This document shows, piece after piece, positions 42,099 through 49,647 of a DNA stretch of 64,000 nucleotides (position 1 is its first letter; the number at the start of each line of letters is the position of its first letter). The translations under genes and the position numbers were made by a program. Origin of the DNA: an uncultured Lachnospiraceae bacterium (lineage in GTDB: Bacteria; Bacillota; Clostridia; Lachnospirales; Lachnospiraceae); NCBI GenBank assembly GCA_910588775.1, contig CAJURH010000003.1, positions 42,336-106,335 of the forward strand, written 5' to 3'. The notes under the pieces were generated by a model. It was given only the letters and a program-made list of their open reading frames with translations. It was not told where the DNA came from and ran no database searches.

Positions 42099-42167
42099 TT
42101 TGAGATAAGGAGAGTTTAGAATCTTGCTGTGAAATTGGCGTGAAGTCCCGGTGAAGTCGGTGAAAAA

Positions 42168-43235
42168 TCATTTCGTGATGGGAATGGAGAAGGAGAACCG
42201 CACGCCGTTGGCCAGATTTTCTCCGTGAAAGGGCAGGTTCTGCATGGAACAAATCTGCGCCACGATGGAAAGCCCCAGACCAGAACCATGGTAAGCGCCG
42301 CCGGCGCGGTAGAATTTCTCCCAGATTCTGGGCAAATCTTCTGGAGGGATAGGCCGTCCCTGGTTGAAGACGGACACCTGGAGAAATCCGTCCTGGGGGA
42401 TTAGCGTCAGGCGAAGAACGCCGCCAGGGCGCACGTTTTTTCGGGCGTTTATCAGAAGATTTTCCAAAACCTGCTCCATGCGCCGTCGGTCTGATTCCAC
42501 GAAAATCTTTTGATCCGGAAGTTCATATTCCAACTGAAAATTCGCGTCCGGCGCATCCAGCAGAAGTCGCCCCGCCACTGTTTCTGCCAGCTCCACGAAG
42601 TCAAAGAGGGATATCTGAAGGCGGGTAGCGCCCGTCTCCAGTGCGGATAAGTCCAGCAGGGTTTGAATCAGATCGTTCATGCGCTGGGTCTCGGAGATGA
42701 TGACCTGAATGTATTTTTGCTGGCTGGCTGGGGCGGGTTCGTCCTGCAGTCCTTCCGCGTAGGCGCGGATAACGCCCAGCGGCGTTTTCATGGCATGGGA
42801 CAGGTTGTCCACCAGTTCTTTGCGCTCCGAAAGCAGCAGGCGTTCCTTTTCCACATCTTTTTTAAGCTGCGTATTGGCGTCTTCCAGGCGGCCAAGGGCC
42901 TGCTGAAGATTTTCCGCCATTGCGTTCAGACTGGCGGCCAGTTCGCCGAATTCGTCTGGGGAGGAGCGGGAACAGGGGGTGGAGAAATCCAGGCTTGCCA
43001 TCCTTTTGGCCGCGTCGTTTAATTCCGAGACGGGTTTGGAGATGAAACGGCCCATCAGAAAATCCATGGCCAAAATCAGCAGAAGGACGAAGCCGAACCA
43101 GAGCAGGAAGGACGCTTCTGGAGTTAGCGGCAGACGGGTGAAGAAACCATAGGAGAAAAGAAGCGCGAGTCCAGCCAGTTTGGATAGCATCAACATTTTT
43201 TTGCGGACGGTGCGCAGGGAAAAAGCCTCTCTCAT
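42168..43235 (-). CDS. Sensor histidine kinase (OmpR-system type)
   Basis: 355 aa. Two close membrane helices (about 17-35 and 40-60) with almost no external loop, HAMP (about 62-115), coiled coil, HisKA H-box DNLSHAMKTPLGVIRAYAEGL near residue 148, and HATPase (NLLINARKNVR, GSGLGLSIVAQI). The lack of a sensor domain and the downstream exporter genes suggest an intramembrane-sensing kinase that monitors the transporter. It overlaps the regulator gene by 4 nt. Confidence 0.9.
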   Translation of the reverse strand: MREAFSLRTVRKKMLMLSKLAGLALLFSYGFFTRLPLTPEASFLLWFGFVLLLILAMDFLMGRFISKPVSELNDAAKRMASLDFSTPCSRSSPDEFGELAASLNAMAENLQQALGRLEDANTQLKKDVEKERLLLSERKELVDNLSHAMKTPLGVIRAYAEGLQDEPAPASQQKYIQVIISETQRMNDLIQTLLDLSALETGATRLQISLFDFVELAETVAGRLLLDAPDANFQLEYELPDQKIFVESDRRRMEQVLENLLINARKNVRPGGVLRLTLIPQDGFLQVSVFNQGRPIPPEDLPRIWEKFYRAGGAYHGSGLGLSIVAQICSMQNLPFHGENLANGVRFSFSIPITK

Positions 43236-43900
43236 ATCTCTACCTCGAATTTATAACCAGAACGAATCAGCGTGACGATGTGCGCCCCCTCGTCGCCCAG
43301 CTTTCGTCGCAGGGTTTTGATGTGGGTGTCCACCGTCCGGTCCGTCCCCTCGTAGTCATAGCCCCAGATGCGGGTTAAGAGCTGTTCCCGGCTGAACACT
43401 TGTCCCGGGTTGGCCATGAACAGGGACAGCAGTTCAAATTCCTTGTGGGTCAGCGCAATCTCCAGTCCGTCCACGTAGGTCTGGTGGGAATCTGGCAGCA
43501 GCGTGATCTTGCCCGCGTGAACGCTCTTCTGGGATGGGATGGAGAAGCGGCGCAAGAGGGCGTTCACCTTCGCCAGCAGCACCCGGGGGCTAAAAGGCTT
43601 GGTTATGTAGTCGTCCGCCCCATAATCGTAGCCTTTTAGCTTGTCGTCTTCCCCGCTCTTGGCGGTGAGCATCACAATGGGCAGTCCGCTCATCTTACGC
43701 GCCATTTTGCAGACGGCGAAACCGTCCAGATGGGGCATCATCACATCCAGAATCATCAGATCCATGGGAGCGCTTTTCAAAATGGCCAGCGCGTCTATGC
43801 CGTCGTCGGCGGTAAAGCAGGCGTGCCCGCCTTTTCGCATGTATTCGGCAAGAATTTCCTGTATGGCCTTCTCGTCTTCTACAATCAGAATATTTGCCAT
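43232..43900 (-). CDS. OmpR/PhoB-family response regulator
   Basis: 222 aa. Receiver with IVEDEK, MILDVMMPHLDG and DDYITKPFSP (phospho-Asp and Lys), then a winged-helix domain (ALTHKEFELLSLFMANPG, GTDRTVDTHIKTLRRKLG). The ATG at 43900 follows TAGGAGGCCCT; a longer frame upstream has no site. Expected to control the ABC exporter encoded further along the strand. Confidence 0.93.
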   Translation of the reverse strand: MANILIVEDEKAIQEILAEYMRKGGHACFTADDGIDALAILKSAPMDLMILDVMMPHLDGFAVCKMARKMSGLPIVMLTAKSGEDDKLKGYDYGADDYITKPFSPRVLLAKVNALLRRFSIPSQKSVHAGKITLLPDSHQTYVDGLEIALTHKEFELLSLFMANPGQVFSREQLLTRIWGYDYEGTDRTVDTHIKTLRRKLGDEGAHIVTLIRSGYKFEVEI

Positions 43901-43940
43901 AGGGCCTCCTAACGGTTGTAAATTTCGGCTGATGGTTTTC

Positions 43941-43969
43941 ATTATATTTGGTATTTGACAAAAAAGCAA
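43941..43969 (-). promoter_or_regulatory. Promoter of the two-component/ABC run
   Basis: Minus strand TTGCTT-17 nt-TATAAT, about 40 nt before the regulator ATG. Confidence 0.7.
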
Positions 43970-44041
43970 GAATGATGAAAAAAAGGAAGCCTTTTTGTGG
44001 TACCATTCTTCTGGGAAACATTGATGAAAGGGGGACCTCAA

Positions 44042-44890
44042 ATGCAAAGAGCGCATACGGATACAATTATGCAGGTCATTGGTTACGTGGAGAGGAATCT
44101 GAATAACAAACTGGAATTGGAGACGGTGGCGGCGGCTCTGCACTATTCTAAGTTTCATTTGCACCGGATGTTTGCGCAGACGGTGGGACTGACCATCCAC
44201 GATTACGCGGGCAGGCGCAGACTCACAGAAGGAGCAAAGCTGCTGGCGTTTTCACGGAAGCCCATTCTTGAAATCGCCCTTGAAAGTGGCTTTGAAAGCC
44301 AGCAAGCGTTTACCAGTGCATTCAAGGCTATGTACAAGACCACGCCGGCAAAATTCCGAAAGAGCAAGGCTTTTTATCCGCTGCAATGGGAAATCCGGCT
44401 GCACGAGGAAGTTTTGCCGGGGGATTTCAGACAGGAGGATATATGCCTGGCAGGGCCTGGGGATGTGGACGACTGGATGGAACTGGTGGGATTTTCGGTG
44501 GACGGATATCCTTGTCTGGATGAAGGGACGTATCTGGAAAATCTTAAGAGACGCATGTCCAGCCAAGAGGCGTTGATTCTGCGGGATGGAGGCCGGGCGG
44601 CAGGCGTTCTGGCGTTTTGGGCCGAAGCGGGCAGCGTGGAATTTCTGGCGGTTCATCCCCAGTACCGGAACCGGGGAGTTGGAAAGCTTTTGCTGGATAA
44701 GCTGCAAAACGAGCTGCTTTGCGGCAGGGAAATCACCGTGACCACATACCGGGCGGGGGACAAGGCGGATACTGGTTACCGGAAGACGTATGCGGACTTA
44801 GGCTTTGCAGAAGGGGAATTGCTGGTGGAATATGGGTATCCCACCCAGCGTTTTGCCAGAGGTCCCAGAGCGGGGGTGGCCCATGACTGA
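44042..44890 (+). CDS. AraC-type HTH fused to GNAT acetyltransferase
   Basis: 282 aa. Residues 5-105 are an AraC DNA-binding domain (NNKLELETVAAALHYSKFHLHRMF; ILEIALESGFESQQAFTSAFKAMYKTTPAKFR). Residues about 135-265 are a GNAT fold with the acetyl-CoA loop VHPQYRNRGVGKLLLDKL. A regulator with a built-in acetyltransferase; the partner small molecule is unknown. The ATG at 44042 has GGGGGA upstream. It overlaps the MATE pump gene by 8 nt, so it may control that pump in response to a drug it binds or modifies. Confidence 0.85.
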   Translation: MQRAHTDTIMQVIGYVERNLNNKLELETVAAALHYSKFHLHRMFAQTVGLTIHDYAGRRRLTEGAKLLAFSRKPILEIALESGFESQQAFTSAFKAMYKTTPAKFRKSKAFYPLQWEIRLHEEVLPGDFRQEDICLAGPGDVDDWMELVGFSVDGYPCLDEGTYLENLKRRMSSQEALILRDGGRAAGVLAFWAEAGSVEFLAVHPQYRNRGVGKLLLDKLQNELLCGREITVTTYRAGDKADTGYRKTYADLGFAEGELLVEYGYPTQRFARGPRAGVAHD

Positions 44891-46220
44891 GACGGGGAAC
44901 CATCCGCTGGCGAAAGATTTTCATGGGGCGTCCCTTCTGGCGTTCGCTTTGCCAAGCATGGTGATGATGTTGTTTATGGGGTTGTACACATTGGCGGACA
45001 CGTTGTTTGTGGCCCGTTTTGTGGGGACGGCCGCGCTGTCGTCCATCAATATCGTCTGCCCGGTTATCAATTTGATTGTGGGGCTGGGGACGATGTTGGC
45101 CACTGGCGGCAGCGCCATTGTGGCCAGGAAGATGGGCCGGGGTGACCTGGAAGAAGCCCGGAGGAATTTCACCCTGCTTGTGGTCACTGGGGCTATAGTT
45201 GGGCTGGTCATCACGGCGGTGGGGCTTTTGTTCCTGGAGGAAATCGTCTGGGGGCTGGGCGCCAGTGAAATCTTGTTTCCCTATTGCAGGGATTACCTGG
45301 GAGTGCAACTGTTTTTTGCCGTGGGAAATATGTTGCAGGTGTTGTATCAAAATCTCTTTGTGACGGCTGGACGGCCGGGGTTGGGAATGGCCCTTTGCGT
45401 TTTGGCTGGAGTTGCGAACCTGGTCTTTGACTTTATTTTTCTGGCCGGGATGGGCATGGGGATTGCGGGCGCAGCCCTTGGCACGGGAATCGGGTATCTG
45501 ATACCAACGCTTGTGGGCACGGGATTTTTCTTCACGGGGAAAAGCAAACTGCATTTTCAAAGGCCCCGGCCGGACGGATCTGTTTTGCTGGAGAGCTGTT
45601 CCAACGGCTTGTCGGAGATGGTGAGCCAGTTGTCCACGGCAGTGACTACTTTTTTGTTCAACGCTGTGATGATGAGGTTGCTGGGCGAGGACGGCGTGGC
45701 GGCCATCACGGTTATCATTTATTCCCAGTTTCTTTTGACCACGCTTATTATCGGATTTTCCATGGGCGTGGCCCCGGTGATTAGTTATCAATATGGCGGC
45801 GGAAACGGGCCAAAGCTGCGGAAAATCATCCGCGTCTGTTTTGGGTTTGTGGCGGCGTTGTCCCTGCTGGCGTTTTTGGTTTCTTTTCTGGCGGGGGAGG
45901 GCATTGCATGGGTATTTGCGTCCGGCAAGGAGCGGGTTTTTCAGATTACGAAGACGGGGTTTGCTGTTTTTTCCTTTGCTTTTTTGTTCTCCGGATGCAA
46001 TGTGTTTGCCTCCGCTTTGTTTACGGCGCTGTCCAATGGAAAGGCTTCGGCGGCCATCTCTTTTTGTCGGACTTTTGGGCTGATTACGGTTTTTCTCTTG
46101 GCTTTGCCCCGGATTTTCCAGGTGATGGGCGTTTGGCTGGCGGTTCCTTTGGCGGAGTTGGGAACGCTTATGTTGACTGTGGGTTTGCTGTATCGTCACC
46201 GGAGGGATTTTTTCATTTGA
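44883..46220 (+). CDS. MATE family efflux transporter 1
   Basis: 445 aa, about 12 membrane segments in two halves. LPSMVMMLFMGLYTLADTLFVARFVGTAALSS and GLGTMLATGGSAIVARKMG are MATE motifs. Na+- or H+-driven multidrug export by family. The ATG at 44883 lies inside the end of the AraC-GNAT gene. The large reverse-strand reading frame across it is a codon-bias shadow. Confidence 0.9.
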   Translation: MTETGNHPLAKDFHGASLLAFALPSMVMMLFMGLYTLADTLFVARFVGTAALSSINIVCPVINLIVGLGTMLATGGSAIVARKMGRGDLEEARRNFTLLVVTGAIVGLVITAVGLLFLEEIVWGLGASEILFPYCRDYLGVQLFFAVGNMLQVLYQNLFVTAGRPGLGMALCVLAGVANLVFDFIFLAGMGMGIAGAALGTGIGYLIPTLVGTGFFFTGKSKLHFQRPRPDGSVLLESCSNGLSEMVSQLSTAVTTFLFNAVMMRLLGEDGVAAITVIIYSQFLLTTLIIGFSMGVAPVISYQYGGGNGPKLRKIIRVCFGFVAALSLLAFLVSFLAGEGIAWVFASGKERVFQITKTGFAVFSFAFLFSGCNVFASALFTALSNGKASAAISFCRTFGLITVFLLALPRIFQVMGVWLAVPLAELGTLMLTVGLLYRHRRDFFI

Positions 46221-46245
46221 AATGCGCTTTCATGTGGCGTATAAT
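46217..46245 (+). promoter_or_regulatory. Promoter of the GntR-family gene
   Basis: TTGAAA-17 nt-TATAAT; the -35 box overlaps the MATE stop codon. Confidence 0.75.
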
Positions 46246-46274
46246 ATCCCGAAAAGGAAAGAGGTGGTGGGGCC

Positions 46275-46946
46275 ATGAAGAACAAAATGCTGTCCCAGAA
46301 CGTGGCGGATCATATTTTAACTATGATAACCGTGGAGAAACGGTTTTCGGCAGGGGATAAACTGCCCAATGAACTGGAATTGTCCCAGGAGTTGAATGTG
46401 AGCCGGACTACGCTGCGGGAGGCCGTAAAGATTCTGGTTGCGTATGAGGTATTGGAAATTCGGCGGGGCAAAGGGACGTATGTGACGGAGCGGGCGCTGG
46501 AGCAGCCCCAAGACTTGGAGCAGTTGCGGGAGATTCGGGTGGATGCCAGAGATCTTTATGAAATGCGGCTGATTTTCGAGCCGGAGGCGGCTTATCTTGC
46601 GGCGGTGCGGGGGACGGACTCGGAGATTCGGCGGATTCTTGCCTATGGGGAGCGAATTGAAACCGAGATTCAAAACGGTGGGGATCGCACCGAGGTGGAG
46701 CAGGCGTTCCACAAAGCCATCGCCCAGGCCACCCACAACGAATTTATGAATAAGCTGATGCCTATCTTATTCCAGGCAATCTCTAAAGGGGTTGCGCTGT
46801 CTGTTCAGAGTGAAAGGGCCGTCTGGGATACCGTCAGTGACCATCGGATGATTATGGAATTTCTGGAGCAACGCAACGGGGAGGGAGCCAGAAACGCTAT
46901 GAAGATCCATATTCTTCACGCTATGAAAGAACTGCATATGCAATAG
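46275..46946 (+). CDS. GntR/FadR-family transcriptional regulator
   Basis: 223 aa. N-terminal winged HTH (KLPNELELSQELNVSRTTLREAVKIL, IRRGKGTYV) and an all-helical FCD ligand domain (LYEMRLIFEPEAAYLAAVRG, FHKAIAQATHNEFMNKL) with the metal-binding Asp/His positions typical of the family. FCD regulators usually respond to organic acids. No target operon is adjacent. Confidence 0.9.
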   Translation: MKNKMLSQNVADHILTMITVEKRFSAGDKLPNELELSQELNVSRTTLREAVKILVAYEVLEIRRGKGTYVTERALEQPQDLEQLREIRVDARDLYEMRLIFEPEAAYLAAVRGTDSEIRRILAYGERIETEIQNGGDRTEVEQAFHKAIAQATHNEFMNKLMPILFQAISKGVALSVQSERAVWDTVSDHRMIMEFLEQRNGEGARNAMKIHILHAMKELHMQ

Positions 46947-46979
46947 ATGTTTTTTTGCGCCCACACATAGTATGACTCA

Positions 46980-47008
46980 TTGACATTAGACAACTTGCGT
47001 GTTATCCT
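46980..47008 (+). promoter_or_regulatory. Promoter of the CAT-like gene
   Basis: Consensus TTGACA-17 nt-TATCCT, 22 nt before the ATG with AGGAGG in between. Confidence 0.8.
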
Positions 47009-47029
47009 TATGCAAGAGGAGGTAAGCGT

Positions 47030-47650
47030 ATGGAGTTTATTGATGTGTCCACGTGGGAAAGGGCCATGCATTGTCAGGTGTTTCAAAGTTACGCGCAGCC
47101 GCAGTATTGCGTCACATGGGAGCTGGATGTGACGAATTTTCTGGCGAGAACGAAGGAAAAGGGATATTCTTTCACATTTTCTTTTATTTATGCGGTGACG
47201 AAATGCGCAAATGAGATTGAGGCGTTTCGCTGCCGTTTTGTGGAGGGGAAGCCCGCTATTTTTGAGATTGTTCATACTTCGTTTACATATTTGAACAAGG
47301 AGACAGAGCTATTCAAGGTGGTGCGTGTGCCCATGCAGGAGCGTATGGAAGATTATGTGGCATTGGCCAGAGAGACAGAGGAGAATCAGACGGCGTATTT
47401 CACTGGACCTATGGGAAACGACGTTTATCAGTTTTCCCCGTTTCCCTGGGTGGCGTATACGCATATTTCCCATACGGATTCGGGAAACAGTGAGAACGCA
47501 ACGCCCCTTTTTGACTGGGGAAGATTTTATGAGCGGGATGGGAGGACGGTGATGCCGTTTTCCGTGCAGGCGCATCATTCTTTTGTGGATGGGGTGCACA
47601 TTGGAAAACTGGCAGACCGTTTGCAGAGCTATCTGGATGATTTTGCGTAA
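47030..47650 (+). CDS. Chloramphenicol acetyltransferase-like protein (CAT type A fold)
   Basis: 206 aa. CAT-fold trimeric acyltransferase: SFTFSFIYAVTKCANEIEAFRCR, PFPWVAYTHIS, and the catalytic-His motif QAHHSFVDGVHIGKLADRLQ. The canonical motif is HHAVCDGFH, so the family is clear but sequence differs at several positions; chloramphenicol resistance should not be assumed. No mobile element flanks it. Its last 22 nt overlap the convergent flavodoxin gene. Confidence 0.82.
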   Translation: MEFIDVSTWERAMHCQVFQSYAQPQYCVTWELDVTNFLARTKEKGYSFTFSFIYAVTKCANEIEAFRCRFVEGKPAIFEIVHTSFTYLNKETELFKVVRVPMQERMEDYVALARETEENQTAYFTGPMGNDVYQFSPFPWVAYTHISHTDSGNSENATPLFDWGRFYERDGRTVMPFSVQAHHSFVDGVHIGKLADRLQSYLDDFA

Positions 47651-48108
47651 TCGTTTCGGAGGGATTGGAAGAACTGGACGGCTTTGGCGATATCTTCTTC
47701 GTTGGGCCGTTCTTTTGCGATGCCGCCAATGAGGCTTAAGGGACCGAAGGTGTCAAAACCCAGACAACCGTAACTTCCCAGGATTCGCCCGCCTTTGGCG
47801 GCGACAATCTGCTGGATGGCATGGGTGTATGCGTCTCGCTTTGCGCCGTAGGTGTAGAGAAGGAATACGTCTTTGTTGGGCGGAAGATTCTTCTGGGCGC
47901 AAGTGAGAATGTTTTTGTGAAATTTCTGGTAGTAGATGCCGGAGGCGAAGCCGATTAGGTCGAAGTTGGACAAGTCCAAAGCGGCCGCGGTGGACGCGGG
48001 AAAAAGGGTTACATCCTCTTGTCTGGCGATGGCATCCACCAGCTTTTTGGTGTTTTGGTGGTGTTTGGAGTAGTAGATGATTGCAGTTTCCATGGGGGCT
48101 CCTTTCAT
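47629..48108 (-). CDS. Flavodoxin-family protein
   Basis: 159 aa. IIYYSKHHQNTKKLVDAIA is the FMN phosphate loop, followed by DLIGFASGIYYQKFHKNI, FLLYTYGAKRD and GRILGSYGCLGFDTFGP. FMN-binding electron carrier or flavin reductase; partner unknown. AAAGGAGCCCCC precedes the ATG. The final part overlaps the CAT-like gene tail to tail, so the two transcripts are antisense over 22 nt. Confidence 0.85.
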   Translation of the reverse strand: MKGAPMETAIIYYSKHHQNTKKLVDAIARQEDVTLFPASTAAALDLSNFDLIGFASGIYYQKFHKNILTCAQKNLPPNKDVFLLYTYGAKRDAYTHAIQQIVAAKGGRILGSYGCLGFDTFGPLSLIGGIAKERPNEEDIAKAVQFFQSLRNDYAKSSR

Positions 48109-48371
48109 TTTGTTTCCCTTTTAGTATAACAACTTTTCGGGAAATGTACAGGCGCTGCATCATGAAAACTAAAATTGTTAAGGGTCAGTTGAACTCGTTT
48201 GTTGCTTAATTGCGCTGTACAGCCGCCGGAATTGGCTTGCGCTATTTTGCGATTGTCGATTTGCGTGTAGTAATAAGCGCTTTCGCTTTCGAAAAGAAAC
48301 CATAGACAAGAGCAGATAAGACTTATGACAATTACAAGAGCAGTTGCAATTTTGATTATCACTTTTTTCAT
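48105..48371 (-). CDS. Small membrane-anchored protein, YxeA-like N-terminus
   Basis: 88 aa. MKKVIIKIATALVIVISLICS forms a membrane anchor or signal segment and ESAYYYTQIDNRKIAQANSGG resembles the YxeA/DUF1093 start. The remaining 35 residues do not continue the family pattern and end much earlier than usual (about 110-120 aa), so the gene may be frameshifted or truncated. The start at 48371 follows GGGAGGATATG. It overlaps the flavodoxin start by 4 nt. Confidence 0.45.
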   Translation of the reverse strand: MKKVIIKIATALVIVISLICSCLWFLFESESAYYYTQIDNRKIAQANSGGCTAQLSNKRVQLTLNNFSFHDAAPVHFPKSCYTKRETK

Positions 48372-48497
48372 CGTTTTCATATCCTCCCAATGAATGCTTT
48401 TTGTCACGTGTCTACCTGTATTTTATCACGCCAATCTTCCATGAATCTTATGGGAACTTGACATTAACCTTACATTTTTCAAGAGAGGATTTTTGCA

Positions 48498-48528
48498 AAT
48501 AATTACTCCCGCCATAGAAGACGGGAGT
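48498..48528 (-). terminator. Hairpin downstream of the 149-aa protein gene
   Basis: ACTCCCG / CGGGAGT stem with a 10-nt loop; on the minus strand AATTATTTG follows. Placed 22 nt after the gene stop. Confidence 0.6.
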
Positions 48529-48550
48529 GGTTTGTCTGGTAAAATAAATT

Positions 48551-49000
48551 TTATTGATGGATGTTCTTTAACGCTTCCAGGGTGCGGTCCAGGTTTTCTT
48601 TATGCCAACTGGATATTTTCAGTCCTTCGCTGTATATGGTTAGCGTGCCGGAGGAGCGAAAGTCGCTGAGTTCTTTTTGCTGTGTCGTCAGTCGCAGAAT
48701 GTCTGTATCTGTTGTGATGGATATCTGATAGTTCAGGCCGTCTTCCACCACCGTCACGGATTTTATGTCTCCATAGGGAATCTGTAAGGAAATTTCCTTC
48801 TTTGACGTGGAGAAGACGCCGAAAGGGATTAATACCAGTTCTTCCTGGCAGAGCTGCAACACATAAAATTCCATGCTGAAAAAGTCAGCGATTTTCGCGC
48901 TGAGATTCTCTGGGGCGTATTTTACGATAATCCCCATGTTTTCCTTTGGCTCATATCCAGCCTTTCTGGTGATTTCTAAAATATTCTTATCTGTAGCCAT
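48551..49000 (-). CDS. Hypothetical protein with probable PH-like fold
   Basis: 149 aa, soluble. The sequence alternates short beta strands (EELVLIPFGVFSTSKKEISLQ, IPYGDIKSVTVVEDGLNYQIS) and ends in a helix (ENLDRTLEALKNI), a pattern like bacterial PH domains. No family recognised with certainty. AGGGAGGATATTTCGAA precedes the ATG. It is followed by a terminator and stands apart from the flavodoxin unit. Confidence 0.6.
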   Translation of the reverse strand: MATDKNILEITRKAGYEPKENMGIIVKYAPENLSAKIADFFSMEFYVLQLCQEELVLIPFGVFSTSKKEISLQIPYGDIKSVTVVEDGLNYQISITTDTDILRLTTQQKELSDFRSSGTLTIYSEGLKISSWHKENLDRTLEALKNIHQ

Positions 49001-49040
49001 TTCGAAATATCCTCCCTGTATGATTCTTTTGCTGTCTGTT

Positions 49041-49526
49041 CTAGATTTTGCTTAATTCAAAAAAAGACTGTTCGTAATCTTTCACGAAATACCGGATGTT
49101 GGTGCGCCCTTTTTGCAGGATGATGTGCCCTTCGGCTTCTAGCTTTTCCTTTTGCGCCTCGACACCACCTGGGTATTTGGGGTTTAGCTCACCATTTGCC
49201 TTCAGTGTTCGCCAATAAGGGGTTTCGTCCTCCTGGCGCTGGTGGCTGGCCCAGGCCGCGATGGATACAAAAATCCCGGCTGTGATTGGTTCGGTAAAGT
49301 CCGCTTTGTTTCATTTGGCGAAGCATTCCCGGATTTTCCCTACGGTGATTACTTTTCCCCAGGGAATCTGTCGCATGGCTTTGTCGTAATCCATGGGCGG
49401 AGCAAAATACATCCGGTCGCCGCCGTATCTGGCAATGCTTTTGGGATCGGTGATGGTCTGCAATTTGGGCATATCTTTGCTGTCTTGCAGCATTGCGTTG
49501 AAATCTTTTTTGTCTTCGTTAGCCAT
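49041..49526 (-). pseudogene. MGMT/alkyltransferase-like gene with in-frame TGA
   Basis: From the ATG at 49526 (GGAGG 8 nt upstream) the frame reads an N-terminal extension then IPWGKVITVGKIRECFAK, hits TGA at 49313-49311 (codon 72), and continues without shift as NKADFTEPITAGIFVSIAAW, TPYWRTLKANGELNPKYPGG and a C-terminal end at TAG 49043-49041. The full 161-residue product would be a typical alkyltransferase-like DNA-binding protein (MGMT family). One nonsense change has split it. A sequencing error or readthrough remains possible. Confidence 0.85.
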
Positions 49527-49602
49527 AGTCTGCACCTCCAGCTTTCAATATAATATAGTTTGCCGTGGGATGCAATGAGGCTGTTTTTAGAAATTTTTTG
49601 GC

Positions 49603-49643
49603 AGTCTTTAGGATGGCGCTTTTCATACGCCATCCCAAAGACT
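49603..49643 (-). terminator. Strong hairpin downstream of the chemoreceptor gene
   Basis: Arms AGTCTTTAGGATGGCG and CGCCATCCCAAAGACT (one mismatch), 9-nt loop, ending 5 nt before the chemoreceptor stop on the minus strand. The downstream T tract is poor (GCCAAAAAATTT on that strand). Confidence 0.65.
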
Positions 49644-49647
49644 TATT

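Noticed and set aside
41929..42252. Reading frames on both strands through the 165-nt palindrome
   Set aside because: The similar translations on both strands are a by-product of the palindrome; neither has a ribosome binding site.
44733..46199. Long 488-aa reverse-strand reading frame, rich in His/Gln/Arg
   Set aside because: It lies opposite the MATE transporter, whose membrane segments and motifs are clear. The composition is that of an antisense codon-bias shadow, with no recognisable domain.
47030..47650. Chloramphenicol resistance gene
   Set aside because: The CAT fold is clear but the active-site motif differs from resistance enzymes and no mobile context is present, so I call it CAT-like only.
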